Position numbers and translations under genes: made by a program. This document shows positions 1 through 8,114 of a DNA stretch of 36,521 bases, one piece after another. The notes beneath the pieces were generated by a model. It was not told the origin of the DNA, ran no database searches, and worked only from the letters and a program-made list of their open reading frames with translations. The DNA lies in assembly GCF_000171235.2 (NCBI RefSeq), contig NZ_ABEA03000061.1, positions 1 through 36,521 on the forward strand, written 5' to 3'. The stretch's first letter is position 1, and the number at the start of each line of letters is the position of its first letter. Origin of the DNA: Geminisphaera colitermitum TAV2. Lineage in GTDB: Bacteria > Verrucomicrobiota > Verrucomicrobiia > Opitutales > Opitutaceae.

Positions 1-2350
1 GGGAGCCGCGTCCAGAACGGTTGCCGAAATTGCCGCCGCCGCCACCCGCGGCAGCAGGCGTGCGCGAGCCGATCTGCGGGTTGGTGCGCAGGCTGAGAGC
101 GATGCGGTTGCGCGCGAGATCGACTTCGATGACAGTGGCGCGGACTTTCTGGCCGGGTTTCACCACTTCGGAGGCGTCTTTGACAAAGGTGTCGGAGAGT
201 TGGCTGACGTGGACGAGGCCGTCTTGATGGACGCCAACATCGACGAATGCGCCAAAGGCAGTGACGTTGGTCACGATGCCGGGGAGTTTCATGCCGGGCT
301 TCAAGTCCTCGGGTTTGTGCACGCTGTCGTCAAAGGCGAAGGTCTCAAACTTGGCACGCGGGTCGCGGCCGGGTTTGGCGAGTTCCTTCATGATGTCGTT
401 GAGCGTGGGGAGGCCAACGCTGTCGGTGACGTAGGCGTCGAGATTGATTTTGCGGCGGAGTTTTTCGTCGCGGATGAGGTCGGCGACAGAGACGCCAAGA
501 TCGGCGGCCATTTTTTCGACGACGGGATAGCTCTCCGGATGCACGCCGGAGGCGTCGAGGGGATTTTCTTTCGCGTCGCGGATGCGCAGGAAGCCGGCGG
601 CTTGCACGAAGGCTTTGGGGCCGAGGCGCGGGACGGTGAGGAGTTCAGCGCGGGAGGTGAAGGGGCCTTTTTCGTCGCGGCGGGCAACGATGGCGGCAGC
701 GGTGCTGGTGTTGAGGCCGGAGACGTAGCTGAGGAGGTGCTTGGAGGCGGTGTTGAGTTCGACGCCGACGTTGTTGACGCAACTGATGACGCAGTCGTCG
801 AGGGAGCGTTTGAGGGCGTTTTGATCAACGTCGTGCTGGTATTGACCGACGCCGATGGATTTGGGGTCGAGCTTCACGAGTTCGGCGAGCGGGTCCATGA
901 GGCGGCGTCCGATGGAGACGGCGCCGCGCACGGTGATGTCGTGGTTGGGAAATTCTTCGCGGGCAACTTCGCTGGCGGAGTAAATGGACGCGCCGGATTC
1001 GTTGACGGACACGATGGGGATGGAGGCAGGGAGGCCAAGGGCGCGCACGAAGGCTTCGGTCTCGCGGGAGCCGGTGCCGTTGCCGATGGCGATGGCCTCG
1101 GTCTTGAATTGGGCGACGAAGCCGAGGATTTTTTCGCGGGCTTCAACGGCGTGGCGGTCAGGGTAAATGACGTCGTTGTGGAGGAGTTTGCCCTGTCGGT
1201 CGAGGATGACGGTTTTGCAGCCGGTGCGAAAGCCGGGGTCGATGGCGATGGTGTTTTTCTGGCCGAGGGGCGAGGCGAGGAGGAGTTCGCGGAGGTTGTC
1301 GGCAAAGACTTTGATGGCGGTGGCGTCGGCGGCCTTTTTCGAGTCGAGGCGGAACTCGGTTTCCATCGCGGGGGCGAGGAGGCGTTTGTAGGCGTCGGCG
1401 ATCGTGAGGCGCATCTGGGCGGTGCAGGAAACGGGTGCGGTGGTTTCCTGTTTCAGCGTTTCAGCTTTCACATAAAGGCGGTCGAGTTCGGCGATGGCGG
1501 AGAGTTCATCGACGGTGATGCGCATCATGAGGAAGAGTTCCTTTTCGCCGCGTCGCATGGCGAGGAGGCGGTGCGAGGGGCATTTGGCGAGGGGCTCGGT
1601 CCAGTCAAAGTAGTCTTTGAATTTGGCGGCCTCGGCTTCCTTGCCGCTGAGGACTTTGCTGCTGACGACGGCGGTGGAGCGATAGAGGGCGCGGAGTTTT
1701 TCGCGGGCGGCAGCGTCGTCGGAGATGCGTTCGGCAAGGATGTCGCGCGCGCCGGCGAGGGCTTCGGCGGCGTCCTTGATTTTGACGGGGGGGGGGGGGG
1801 GGACCTTGCCGTCGTCGGGAGTGTATTCGTGTCCCGAATACGCATCGGCGTCGGCGGCGAGTTCGTCGGCGGTGGCGGTTTGCGCCCAGATGAGTTCGGC
1901 GAGGGGTTCGAGACCTTTTTCGCGGGCGATGGTGGCTCGGGTGCGTTTTTTGGGACGGAAGGGGAGGTAGATGTCTTCGAGTTTGTTGAGGGTCTCGGCG
2001 GCGGCGATGGCGGCGGCGAGTTCGGGGGTGAGGAGGTTGCGTTCCTTGAGCGAAGCAAGAATGGCGGCGCGGCGGTCGTCGAGGGCGGCGAGTTGTTCGA
2101 GGCGGTCGCGGATGGCGGTGATCTGCACTTCGTCGAGTTCGCCGGTGGCTTCCTTGCGGTAGCGGGCGATGAAGGGGACGGTCGCGCCATCCTTGAGGAG
2201 TTGCGCGGTGGCGGCGACTTGTTGCACGCGGATGCCGAGTTCCTGCGTGATGCGCAGGACGTGTTCGCCGTTGAGCTGGATGGATGCCGGGGCGGCAGAC
2301 TGGGCGGGGATGCTTTCGGTGACGGAGGCTGAGAGCGATTCGGTGGACAT
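1..2350 (-). CDS. tex: Tex-family S1 RNA-binding protein (3' end outside window)
   Basis: Reading leftward from ATG at 2350, one frame stays open to the window edge for 783 codons, so only the extreme C-terminus is missing. The N-terminal part shows the Tex helical region (FIARYRKEATGELDE, then LEDIYLPFRPKKRTRA), and the end shows an S1 domain (GIVTNVTAFGAFVDVGVHQD). After the S1 domain comes a Gly/Asn/Arg-rich tail (GGGGGNFGNRSGRGS) that continues past the edge. Tex proteins bind nucleic acid and affect transcription and RNA processing. A C16 run on the coding strand (1802-1787) encodes five prolines just before VKIKDAAEALAGARDILAE and keeps the frame; loss or gain of one base would truncate the protein. 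It is divergent from the DUF11 gene. No clear Shine-Dalgarno site is visible. A 710-residue ORF on the opposite strand is a codon-usage shadow. Confidence 0.93.
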   Translation of the reverse strand, partial: MSTESLSASVTESIPAQSAAPASIQLNGEHVLRITQELGIRVQQVAATAQLLKDGATVPFIARYRKEATGELDEVQITAIRDRLEQLAALDDRRAAILASLKERNLLTPELAAAIAAAETLNKLEDIYLPFRPKKRTRATIAREKGLEPLAELIWAQTATADELAADADAYSGHEYTPDDGKVPPPPPVKIKDAAEALAGARDILAERISDDAAAREKLRALYRSTAVVSSKVLSGKEAEAAKFKDYFDWTEPLAKCPSHRLLAMRRGEKELFLMMRITVDELSAIAELDRLYVKAETLKQETTAPVSCTAQMRLTIADAYKRLLAPAMETEFRLDSKKAADATAIKVFADNLRELLLASPLGQKNTIAIDPGFRTGCKTVILDRQGKLLHNDVIYPDRHAVEAREKILGFVAQFKTEAIAIGNGTGSRETEAFVRALGLPASIPIVSVNESGASIYSASEVAREEFPNHDITVRGAVSIGRRLMDPLAELVKLDPKSIGVGQYQHDVDQNALKRSLDDCVISCVNNVGVELNTASKHLLSYVSGLNTSTAAAIVARRDEKGPFTSRAELLTVPRLGPKAFVQAAGFLRIRDAKENPLDASGVHPESYPVVEKMAADLGVSVADLIRDEKLRRKINLDAYVTDSVGLPTLNDIMKELAKPGRDPRAKFETFAFDDSVHKPEDLKPGMKLPGIVTNVTAFGAFVDVGVHQDGLVHVSQLSDTFVKDASEVVKPGQKVRATVIEVDLARNRIALSLRTNPQIGSRTPAAAGGGGGNFGNRSGRGS
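1787..1802. repeat. G16 homopolymer inside tex (C16 on coding strand)
   Basis: Sixteen uninterrupted G on the + strand. In tex it encodes Pro5 after the GTC valine codon, and the frame downstream is the conserved Tex frame, so this length is the functional one. Tracts this long are typical substrates for slipped-strand mispairing. Confidence 0.95.
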
Positions 2351-2553
2351 TAGACGGTGTAAGCAGAACGTGGAGAAAACGAAAAACGGGCAACTCCAAC
2401 GCATGAGCAGCGGCGGGCAAGGGTTTCTTTAAAATAGGACAAACAACTTGCATCATTCTCGCCTCGCGCCACCCATTGCACGCTGTATCAGTGATAAAAA
2501 TCTCTGTTCCTGCATCAGCCACGACACCTCGGCTCCTCCTTCCGCTTTACACT

Positions 2554-4188
2554 ATGAAACCGACATCATCCATCCGCTCAGTCACAACCTCCGCGCGCCT
2601 GCTCCGTCTTGTCATGACCGGCGTGGTTGCGCTCTTCGCCGCGACAACCCTCCAGTTATCGGCCGACGTCTGGCGTCCCGCCAAGCAAGCTCCCGCCAAA
2701 CAGGCCCCGGCCCCCAAAGCCACGCGCAGCACCGCCGTCGCACAACCCGCCCCGGCTCCGGCCCCGGCACCAGTTGCAACTCCCCCCCCCCCCCCCCCGG
2801 CACCCGCGCCGCAACCCTTGCCCGCGATCCAACTCGGGCCCGACTTCACCTCCAATCTCTACACCGTCCAAAAACGTCTCATCTCCTCCACGCAAGTCGG
2901 CGGCCTCTATCGCTACGTTGTCCGCTTCACCGCCGTCGAAGCCGTGACCAACATCAGCCTCACCGAACACCTGCCGCCCGGCCTCACCTACGTTGCCTCC
3001 GACCCCTCGGCGCGCGTCAACGGCAACAACCTTTCCTGGAACTGGCCCCACTCGGCCAAAGGCGATGTCCACGACTTCGTCATCACCGTGCGCCCCGAAC
3101 GCGAAGGCCACTACATGACCACCACCACGGCCTGCGTGAGTCCGGTGGCTGCGATGCCGCTCTACGCCGGCACCCCGCGCCTTGAAATCGCCAAGACCGG
3201 CCCCGCCAGCGCCGAACTCGGCGACGTCGTGCCCTTCCGCGTGCAAGTCCGCAACGCCGGCACCGCCCCCGCCCGCAACGTCGTAGTCAACGACACTCTG
3301 CCCGCCGGCCTCACCGCCACCAGTCCCCTCAGCGCCACCCTCGGTGACCTGCCCCCCGGCGAGACGCGCGAAGTCACCGTCAACGCCCGCGCCGACAAGA
3401 CCGGCACGCACGTCAACACCGCCACCGCCACCTTTGAAGGCGGCCAGCCCATTCAGGCCAAGGCCCCCGTCAACGTCGTGCAGTCGCGCCTCGAAATTAC
3501 CAAGGCCGGCACCCGCAACTCCTACATCTTCAAAAATGCCGGCTATCAGATCGTGGTCAAAAACGCCGGCAGCACATCGCTCACCAACGTTGTGGTGACG
3601 GACGAACTCCCGCGCGGCACCACGCCCACCTCCGCCAATCCGCAACCCGCTGTATCGGGCAACCGCCTCACCTGGACGATCCCCACGCTCGCCCCCGGCC
3701 AGAGCCAGACTGTCGGTGTCCAGCTCACCAACACGCAACCCGGCCAGACGATCAACGTGGCCACGGCCAGCGCCACCTCGCCCACCGGCAAACGACTGGC
3801 TGTCCAAGCCCAAGCCCCGACCGACTGGGAAGGAGCGCCCGGCGTCCGTACCGAGATGGTGGATACCGTTGACCCCGTCCGCGTCGGCGAGACCACGATC
3901 TACAACATCCAGATTCTCAACCAGGGCGTTTACAAACCCGTCAACGGCCAGATCAAGGTGACGCTCAGCGACCATCTGCGACCGATCACGACCGGCGGCG
4001 ACGCTCAGGGAACGATTCAGGGGCAGGTCGTAACCTTCCCCGACGTCGTGCTCAACCCCAACGGCACCACCAAGCTCAAGATCGAGGCCCAAGGCGTGAA
4101 AGCCGGCTCGGGCCGTGCCCGTCTCGAATTCATGAGTTCCTTCCTTGAGGAACCCGTCATCAAAGACGAATCGACCTTCGTTTACTGA
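2554..4188 (+). CDS. Exported DUF11-repeat (OmcB-like) surface protein
   Basis: 544 residues from ATG 2554. The frame is open further upstream (to 2476), but that extension lacks a signal-like start, whereas residues 1-37 from 2554 form a basic region plus hydrophobic core (LVMTGVVALFAATTLQLSA), a good signal peptide. A Pro/Ala/Lys-rich linker follows, then about three to four DUF11-type beta-sandwich repeats with the signature NxGTAPARNVVVNDTLPAGL, NAGSTSLTNVVVTDELPRG and a final variant. DUF11 repeats occur in cell-surface proteins, including the chlamydial outer-membrane protein OmcB; unlike OmcB this protein is not Cys-rich. An envelope structural role is inference. A C17 tract at 2782-2798 in the linker encodes most of a Pro6 run and is in frame. 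Confidence 0.85.
   Translation: MKPTSSIRSVTTSARLLRLVMTGVVALFAATTLQLSADVWRPAKQAPAKQAPAPKATRSTAVAQPAPAPAPAPVATPPPPPPAPAPQPLPAIQLGPDFTSNLYTVQKRLISSTQVGGLYRYVVRFTAVEAVTNISLTEHLPPGLTYVASDPSARVNGNNLSWNWPHSAKGDVHDFVITVRPEREGHYMTTTTACVSPVAAMPLYAGTPRLEIAKTGPASAELGDVVPFRVQVRNAGTAPARNVVVNDTLPAGLTATSPLSATLGDLPPGETREVTVNARADKTGTHVNTATATFEGGQPIQAKAPVNVVQSRLEITKAGTRNSYIFKNAGYQIVVKNAGSTSLTNVVVTDELPRGTTPTSANPQPAVSGNRLTWTIPTLAPGQSQTVGVQLTNTQPGQTINVATASATSPTGKRLAVQAQAPTDWEGAPGVRTEMVDTVDPVRVGETTIYNIQILNQGVYKPVNGQIKVTLSDHLRPITTGGDAQGTIQGQVVTFPDVVLNPNGTTKLKIEAQGVKAGSGRARLEFMSSFLEEPVIKDESTFVY
2782..2798. repeat. C17 homopolymer in the DUF11 protein linker
   Basis: Seventeen uninterrupted C, encoding five CCC codons plus CCG in the proline-rich linker directly after the signal peptide. 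Any length change that is not a multiple of three removes all DUF11 repeats. Confidence 0.95.
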
Positions 4189-4205
4189 CGCGAAAGTTGC
4201 ACCTT

Positions 4206-4454
4206 GGAGGGCGGGTTTTTGTTGCCAATCCCCGCCCGACGGCGTGAAACGCCGCCCATCCGGAAAGCGTGGCTTCGCCACGTCTGGCGGGTCGGGAGAC
4301 CTATACGCGCTAACATGTTTCGTTTTTTTCTTCATTTTTTGATTCAAACCAGCCTTTTAAATCTAAAAATCGCTGTTTTCTGCTGAAATAATCTCAAGAA
4401 ATGCGTGGCGATTGAAAAGATGTTAGCGCGTATAGGTCGGGAGACCCGCCCTCC
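4206..4454. repeat. Multi-hairpin GC-rich repeat (copy A), interrupted by a MITE-like element
   Basis: The outer arms are ggagggcggg (from 4206) and ccgccctcc (4446-4454). Inside are two smaller hairpins, ggcgtgaaacgcc and gcgtggcttcgccacg. A closely similar element lies at 24429-24524 inside a coding region, sharing the outer arms, the ccggaa spacer and cgtctggcgggtc. Removing 4301-4445 restores the continuous arm found in the other copy. This repeat and its insertion fill most of the gap between the DUF11 gene and the LacI gene; I see no gene here. Confidence 0.8.
4301..4435. mobile_element. 135-bp MITE-like insertion, 16-bp perfect TIRs, 10-bp target duplication
   Basis: The ends are perfect 16-bp inverted repeats: ctatacgcgctaacat at 4301-4316 and its reverse complement at 4420-4435. 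The interior is strikingly AT-rich against its GC-rich surroundings and has no useful ORF. The element is flanked by identical 10-bp direct repeats gtcgggagac at 4291-4300 and 4436-4445, as expected for target-site duplication. It splits the right arm of the multi-hairpin repeat, and the intact homologue at 24429-24524 serves as the empty site. No transposase is present in the window, so movement would need one in trans. The element family is unknown. Confidence 0.75.
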
Positions 4455-4507
4455 TAAAATACAGGCCACCTAAATCAGCCACCAACGCGCCACGCCTCCC
4501 AGCGATT

Positions 4508-5560
4508 TCAGGTCGTTGTTCCGTCCACCCAATCGCCGGTCACCAGCACCGTTTTGGCGCGGGCGGGGATGCCATGTTCGTTGTGGTGGATTTGCTCAAT
4601 GACCAACTCGACCGCCGCTGCGCCCAGCAGCGCATTGTTCAGATTGATGCCGCTAAATGTGGCCTGATCCCTCTGGATGTTCAGGCTGGCCAGGGCAACA
4701 TCCTCCGGCACCCGAAAGCCGAGATCAGCCAGCCACCAACCCACGATGTGCTGCAACACGAGAATCGCATCGGGGCGGTGGCGAGCGAACCACGTATCGA
4801 ACCCCTCCGGCATGCCCGTATCCGGCAAGCGGTAATGCCAGAGAAACGGCGGGATGCGGTCCGCCTTCGGCCATTCCGACTGCGCCGCCAGATAACCGCC
4901 CACCCGCTTGCGCTGCGTGCGCTGGTTGTCCTCATGCCGGATGGCGAGTCCGATGCGCTTGTAACCCCGTTCGCGCAAGCGGTCCGCCGCCAGCGCCGCT
5001 GCGTAAAAATGGTCGTTGTCGGCGCGATGGAGGTTGTGATTGCGCAACGTGTATCCGATCGCCGAACACGCAAAATGCTCCCAATCGAAGTCGATGTCGG
5101 TGTGCGGAAAAGGATCGGCCAGCGGCGCGAGGATCGCGCCCGGGATGCCGCGCGCGCGGAGGATGGCGCGCATGCGTTCGCCCGTCATGCGGGCGCCCGA
5201 GGCGTCGGTGCTGACAAGCGAAAAATGCTCGATCTTGTAGCCCAGCGCGGTCGCGCGTTCGATTGCTCCGTGGTAAATATCGGCGGCGTGGGTTCTGCCC
5301 GGTTCGAGTTCCGAGAGGTCGGTGTTGGTGGTAAGGTAAGCGAGCGTCGGGTGCGACTTGAGCGGGCGTCCATTGCGAAGCTGCGCCATGAGTGCAGAGA
5401 CAAGCGGATTGGCCCGGTAGCCGAGCCTAGCCGCTATTTTCTGGATACGCTCGCAGGTTTTCCGCGGCAGGCTGGGATGATTGCGCAGCGCCCGGCTGAC
5501 GGTCATCTTGGAGACTTTGGCCCGGTCGGCGATGGTTTGGAGAGTGGGCAGTTTGTTCAT
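4508..5560 (-). CDS. LacI-family transcriptional regulator
   Basis: 350 residues. The N-terminus carries a LacI helix-turn-helix (TIADRAKVSKMTVSRALRNH, residues 8-27) and hinge region (ANPLVSALMAQLR), followed by a periplasmic-binding-protein-like effector domain; proteins of this type usually sense sugars. The start ATG at 5560 overlaps the stop codon of the upstream antitoxin gene as ATGA, so translation is probably coupled and it is the last gene of a three-gene operon. Its first 66 codons are about 87% identical in DNA to the truncated copy at 7056-7252. The natural target may be the glycan cluster starting at 7386, but this is inference. Confidence 0.9.
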   Translation of the reverse strand: MNKLPTLQTIADRAKVSKMTVSRALRNHPSLPRKTCERIQKIAARLGYRANPLVSALMAQLRNGRPLKSHPTLAYLTTNTDLSELEPGRTHAADIYHGAIERATALGYKIEHFSLVSTDASGARMTGERMRAILRARGIPGAILAPLADPFPHTDIDFDWEHFACSAIGYTLRNHNLHRADNDHFYAAALAADRLRERGYKRIGLAIRHEDNQRTQRKRVGGYLAAQSEWPKADRIPPFLWHYRLPDTGMPEGFDTWFARHRPDAILVLQHIVGWWLADLGFRVPEDVALASLNIQRDQATFSGINLNNALLGAAAVELVIEQIHHNEHGIPARAKTVLVTGDWVDGTTT

Positions 5561-6192
5561 TTTGACTGTCTCCGCGCCTCCGCTTTTTTCCCGAAACGAC
5601 AGACGGCCAGCTTTTGCTCCACGAAAATACGCCGACTTTTCCCTGCGATTCTAGCCGTCCAGGCCTCGGCCTCGTGCCAACGAAAGGTCCGGGGAAATTC
5701 GACTTCTGGAAGGGTGGCAAACAGGCGCGAACGGGTGGGTGCGAGGTAAAGCAGGTCAAACAGCGCCTTTTCCGCCGTCGCCATCTTCGCGCCGTCAGGC
5801 GTCGTTTCGAAGCCGCCAAACAACTCCGCCGGCAGACGGTGGAAGGAGATCGCGCCCAGCGGCGTGGAGACCCGGCGAGCCCGCCCGAGGGTGGCGACAT
5901 AAAGCACCGCCGGTATCTGCTCGATCAACCCGTGCCGGAAGAGCGCCGACTGCAAAGACACATAGGCGGGAAAAGGCGCCGCCAGTTGCTCCGCCGCCAC
6001 CTCGCGACCGCCCGGGCTTCCCTGAGTCCAATGCCCCCGGGCCAGCCGCTGCACGAAGCCTCCCCGGGCCAGCCGGGATAGAATCACGGAGGCGTTGGCC
6101 GGGCTTACTTTCAGCAATGCGGCGACGTCCCGCGTAGCGAAGCCTGCCACGCCGAGCGCCCGGATTCTTTGCAATGCCTCCATCTGGTTCAT
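5557..6192 (-). CDS. AbiEi-type antitoxin (type IV toxin-antitoxin)
   Basis: 211 residues from ATG 6192. That ATG overlaps the toxin stop codon (ATGA) and has GGAGG about 10 nt upstream, which favours it over longer in-frame starts at 6201 and 6243. The N-terminus is a winged-helix/HTH segment (FATRDVAALLKVSPANASVILSR in part, residues 17-39), followed by the AbiEi-like body (AYVSLQSALFRHGLIEQIP, TAEKALFDLLYL). AbiEi antitoxins counter the nucleotidyltransferase AbiEii and repress their own promoter. Here the antitoxin follows the toxin, the reverse of the usual abiE order. The 3' end overlaps the LacI start by ATGA. The family assignment rests on sequence pattern plus the toxin neighbour. 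Confidence 0.82.
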   Translation of the reverse strand: MNQMEALQRIRALGVAGFATRDVAALLKVSPANASVILSRLARGGFVQRLARGHWTQGSPGGREVAAEQLAAPFPAYVSLQSALFRHGLIEQIPAVLYVATLGRARRVSTPLGAISFHRLPAELFGGFETTPDGAKMATAEKALFDLLYLAPTRSRLFATLPEVEFPRTFRWHEAEAWTARIAGKSRRIFVEQKLAVCRFGKKAEARRQSK

Positions 6193-6947
6193 CGGACGCA
6201 TGCCTCCAGAGCTTCGACCACTTCGTCCTGCAACGCGTTCCACCGCTCCCTGCCTCCGTAGTAGTCTTGGTATTCGGGCACAAGATACGCCCTGACCTGT
6301 CCGGAAAACTCATCGAAACCGATGGTCATCGCGTTGTTGATCGCATCAGGGACTTCGTCGGCCGCCCCCTTGGGGAGCCGCTGCCGGCCGGCTCCGGCAT
6401 CGAGAAGCAGCTTCAGGTCGAAGATGTCGCGCGCCTGTGTTTCGCTTCGCCTGCTCAATGCGACAATTTTTTGCCGGAAGGCCGCTTCCTTCGAGTAATG
6501 CTGGGCCAAGACCGGATAAAGCGCGTAGGCGTGCGTCAATTCGGCGTCCACAGGCTCCAGCAGGTGATCCTCATCGAGTCCCTTGCGTCGGGAAAATTCA
6601 ATTTTGGTGGGGAGTGGGCTGGAACCTCGCAGTCGGAGGCCGATTTTCCAGCGTTGAGTGGTATCCGTTTGTTTGGCGGCGGTGATGTGTTCGACCTCGA
6701 TTTGTTTCACCTTGAGCGATTGTCCGAATGCGGAAGACCCCAGTATGGCATCGACATTGTTGCGCAAAGTGCCCGTGGCCATCGTGCGGATGTCAAAATC
6801 AATGTCCTCCGAATAGCGGATGCTGCGCAGGTAAAAACGCAAATTGCACCCTCCCTTGATCGCAAACAGGCTTTTGTCCACCCGACGTCCCAAGTGGGCG
6901 ATGAAGATCAAGTGGAAAATTTCAATGGCTTGGCGCTCGGACCACAT
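6189..6947 (-). CDS. AbiEii/AbiGii-type nucleotidyltransferase toxin
   Basis: 252 residues from ATG 6947 (MWSERQAIEIFHL). A TTG at 6965 would add six residues; neither start has a clear Shine-Dalgarno site. The nucleotidyltransferase core shows KGGCNLRFY (about residues 31-39) and RYSEDIDFD (about 44-52), whose aspartates are the expected metal ligands of the PF08843 family. Further family features are the central KIEFSRRKG strand and ARDIFDLKLLLD. AbiEii toxins transfer nucleotides to tRNA or other targets and give abortive infection when not neutralised. It is the first gene of the operon, with an AT-rich leader upstream (6966-7003). No frameshift or loss of the key acidic residues is seen. 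Confidence 0.87.
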   Translation of the reverse strand: MWSERQAIEIFHLIFIAHLGRRVDKSLFAIKGGCNLRFYLRSIRYSEDIDFDIRTMATGTLRNNVDAILGSSAFGQSLKVKQIEVEHITAAKQTDTTQRWKIGLRLRGSSPLPTKIEFSRRKGLDEDHLLEPVDAELTHAYALYPVLAQHYSKEAAFRQKIVALSRRSETQARDIFDLKLLLDAGAGRQRLPKGAADEVPDAINNAMTIGFDEFSGQVRAYLVPEYQDYYGGRERWNALQDEVVEALEACVR

Positions 6948-6965
6948 GCGGAAAAACTGAATCAA

Positions 6966-7003
6966 GAATACGCCTAATCAACACTATTGTTTATTTTGTG
7001 TAT
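6966..7003 (-). promoter_or_regulatory. AT-rich leader of the toxin-antitoxin operon
   Basis: A short AT-rich stretch between the LacI fragment and the toxin start, standing out from its GC-rich surroundings. It is the only plausible place for the operon promoter, but I cannot assign clear -35 and -10 boxes, and no convincing AbiEi-type inverted repeat is visible. Confidence 0.3.
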
Positions 7004-7252
7004 TTATGATGATGTGGGATTCGACATGCCTGCCGGAGGCGTCCCAAGGAGAGGCGGGCGTCCATTGCGAAGCTGCGCCATGAGAGCAGAGACAAGCGGA
7101 TTGGCCCGGCAGCCAAGCTCTGTCGCTATTTTCTGGATACGCTCGCAGGTCTTGCGAGGCAGGCTCGGGTGGTTGCGCAGCGCCCGGCTGACGGTCATGC
7201 GCGAGACCTTTGCCCGGTCGGCGATGGTTTTAGGAGTTGGCGCTTTGTTCAT
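7004..7252 (-). pseudogene. Truncated LacI regulator (DNA-binding domain only)
   Basis: From ATG 7252, 66 codons match the N-terminus of the LacI regulator at 5560 closely (MNKAPTPKTIADRAKVSRMT, ending MAQLRNGRP). The match then stops, and 16 unrelated codons run to a stop at 7004. The effector domain is entirely missing. The two LacI starts point the same way and bracket the toxin-antitoxin pair. This copy sits divergently 134 bp from the PEP-CTERM gene, the normal place for a local LacI regulator, so it is probably the remnant of the original one. A short stand-alone DNA-binding protein remains possible, but without a dimerising effector domain it would bind weakly. Confidence 0.75.
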
Positions 7253-7281
7253 GGCTTGCAGGAACTTATTGATCCATCGGC

Positions 7282-7296
7282 TTACGAGTAACGTAA
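7282..7296. promoter_or_regulatory. Dyad in divergent LacI/PEP-CTERM intergenic region
   Basis: Perfect 5-bp arms TTACG-N5-CGTAA lie between the LacI fragment start (7252) and the PEP-CTERM gene start (7386). An operator role is a guess from position; the dyad is short and lacks the usual central CG of LacI-family sites. Confidence 0.2.
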
Positions 7297-7385
7297 CACC
7301 GATATCGCCTTGTTTGGGTAAACAGCACAAGGGTTCTTTTCTCTAATAACCTCACCAGCCCTGAACCTAATATCACCCGAAATCC

Positions 7386-8051
7386 ATGAAAACACATAGT
7401 CCGTTTCGTTTCTTGGTTACGCAGACTGCCGCCTTGATCGGTTTGTGTGCCTTTGTCTCCGTCGCCAACGCTCAGTTTATCCTTAATGGCAGTTTCGAAA
7501 CAAATGCGCCTGCGACGTGGAACACCAATGCACCTACAAGTTGGGGTGTCGAAAACACCTCCTTCTTTTGGGTTAACGGCACCGTCTCCACACCAGTTGC
7601 CAGCTTCAATGCGCAAGATGGCAACGCCTATGCTGGAATCCAGCGCTCAGCCGCCAACTCCGTGCAAGGTGTCCTCAAACAAAACATCACCAATCTTACC
7701 GAAGGTGAATCCTACTCGGTTTCTTTTTGGACCCGGGCTCGAAGCACAGATTCCCAAAATGGCACATGGACCGTTTCTGTACGCGACTCTTCCGGTGTCC
7801 TTGGAACGCTGTCCGGCAACCCGATAAACGGAACGTGGACCGAATATTCGTTTACTTTCATAGCCACCAGCGAGATTCCAGTTCTGAGACTGGCATTTAC
7901 CAATAACGGAACGGGGGACCGCACATGCATGTTCGACAATGTCACCGTCAGCCTCGTCCAGGTTCCGGAACCAGCCACGGTAGCGTTGCTGACCGCATGT
8001 GGTGCGATTCTGTTTGCCGTTATCGTTCGCCGACGTCGCCAGCAAAACTGA
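7386..8051 (+). CDS. PEP-CTERM sorted lectin-like surface protein
   Basis: 221 residues. Residues 1-29 are a signal peptide ending VANA. The body is a beta-rich jelly-roll type module (ILNGSFET at the start, FDNVTVSLVQ at the end) like carbohydrate-binding domains. The C-terminus is a textbook PEP-CTERM tag: VPEPATVALL, a hydrophobic segment and the basic end RRRRQQN. PEP-CTERM tags direct processing by an exosortase and surface or exopolysaccharide association; no exosortase gene is in the window. It is first in the rightward glycan cluster and paralogous to the next gene. Sugar binding is inference from fold-like pattern and context. Confidence 0.85.
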   Translation: MKTHSPFRFLVTQTAALIGLCAFVSVANAQFILNGSFETNAPATWNTNAPTSWGVENTSFFWVNGTVSTPVASFNAQDGNAYAGIQRSAANSVQGVLKQNITNLTEGESYSVSFWTRARSTDSQNGTWTVSVRDSSGVLGTLSGNPINGTWTEYSFTFIATSEIPVLRLAFTNNGTGDRTCMFDNVTVSLVQVPEPATVALLTACGAILFAVIVRRRRQQN

Positions 8052-8114
8052 AAGTGCCGCGTCACCTCCCGCGCGCCCACTATTACAACCCGAATTACTC
8101 CACTCCCGATCACC

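Noticed and set aside
200-2332. 710-residue open frame on the + strand
   Set aside because: It is antisense to tex, with Gly/Val/Asp/Phe-rich low-information sequence typical of the complement of GC-rich genes; the Tex reading on the other strand has clear conserved motifs.
1605-2522. 305-residue leftward frame beginning upstream of tex
   Set aside because: It overlaps tex out of frame and is mostly Arg/His/Pro; it is not a longer tex start.
4301-4435. CRISPR-like or riboswitch reading of the AT-rich insert
   Set aside because: There is a single pair of inverted repeats with target duplication and no repeat-spacer array; a transposon-derived element explains it better.
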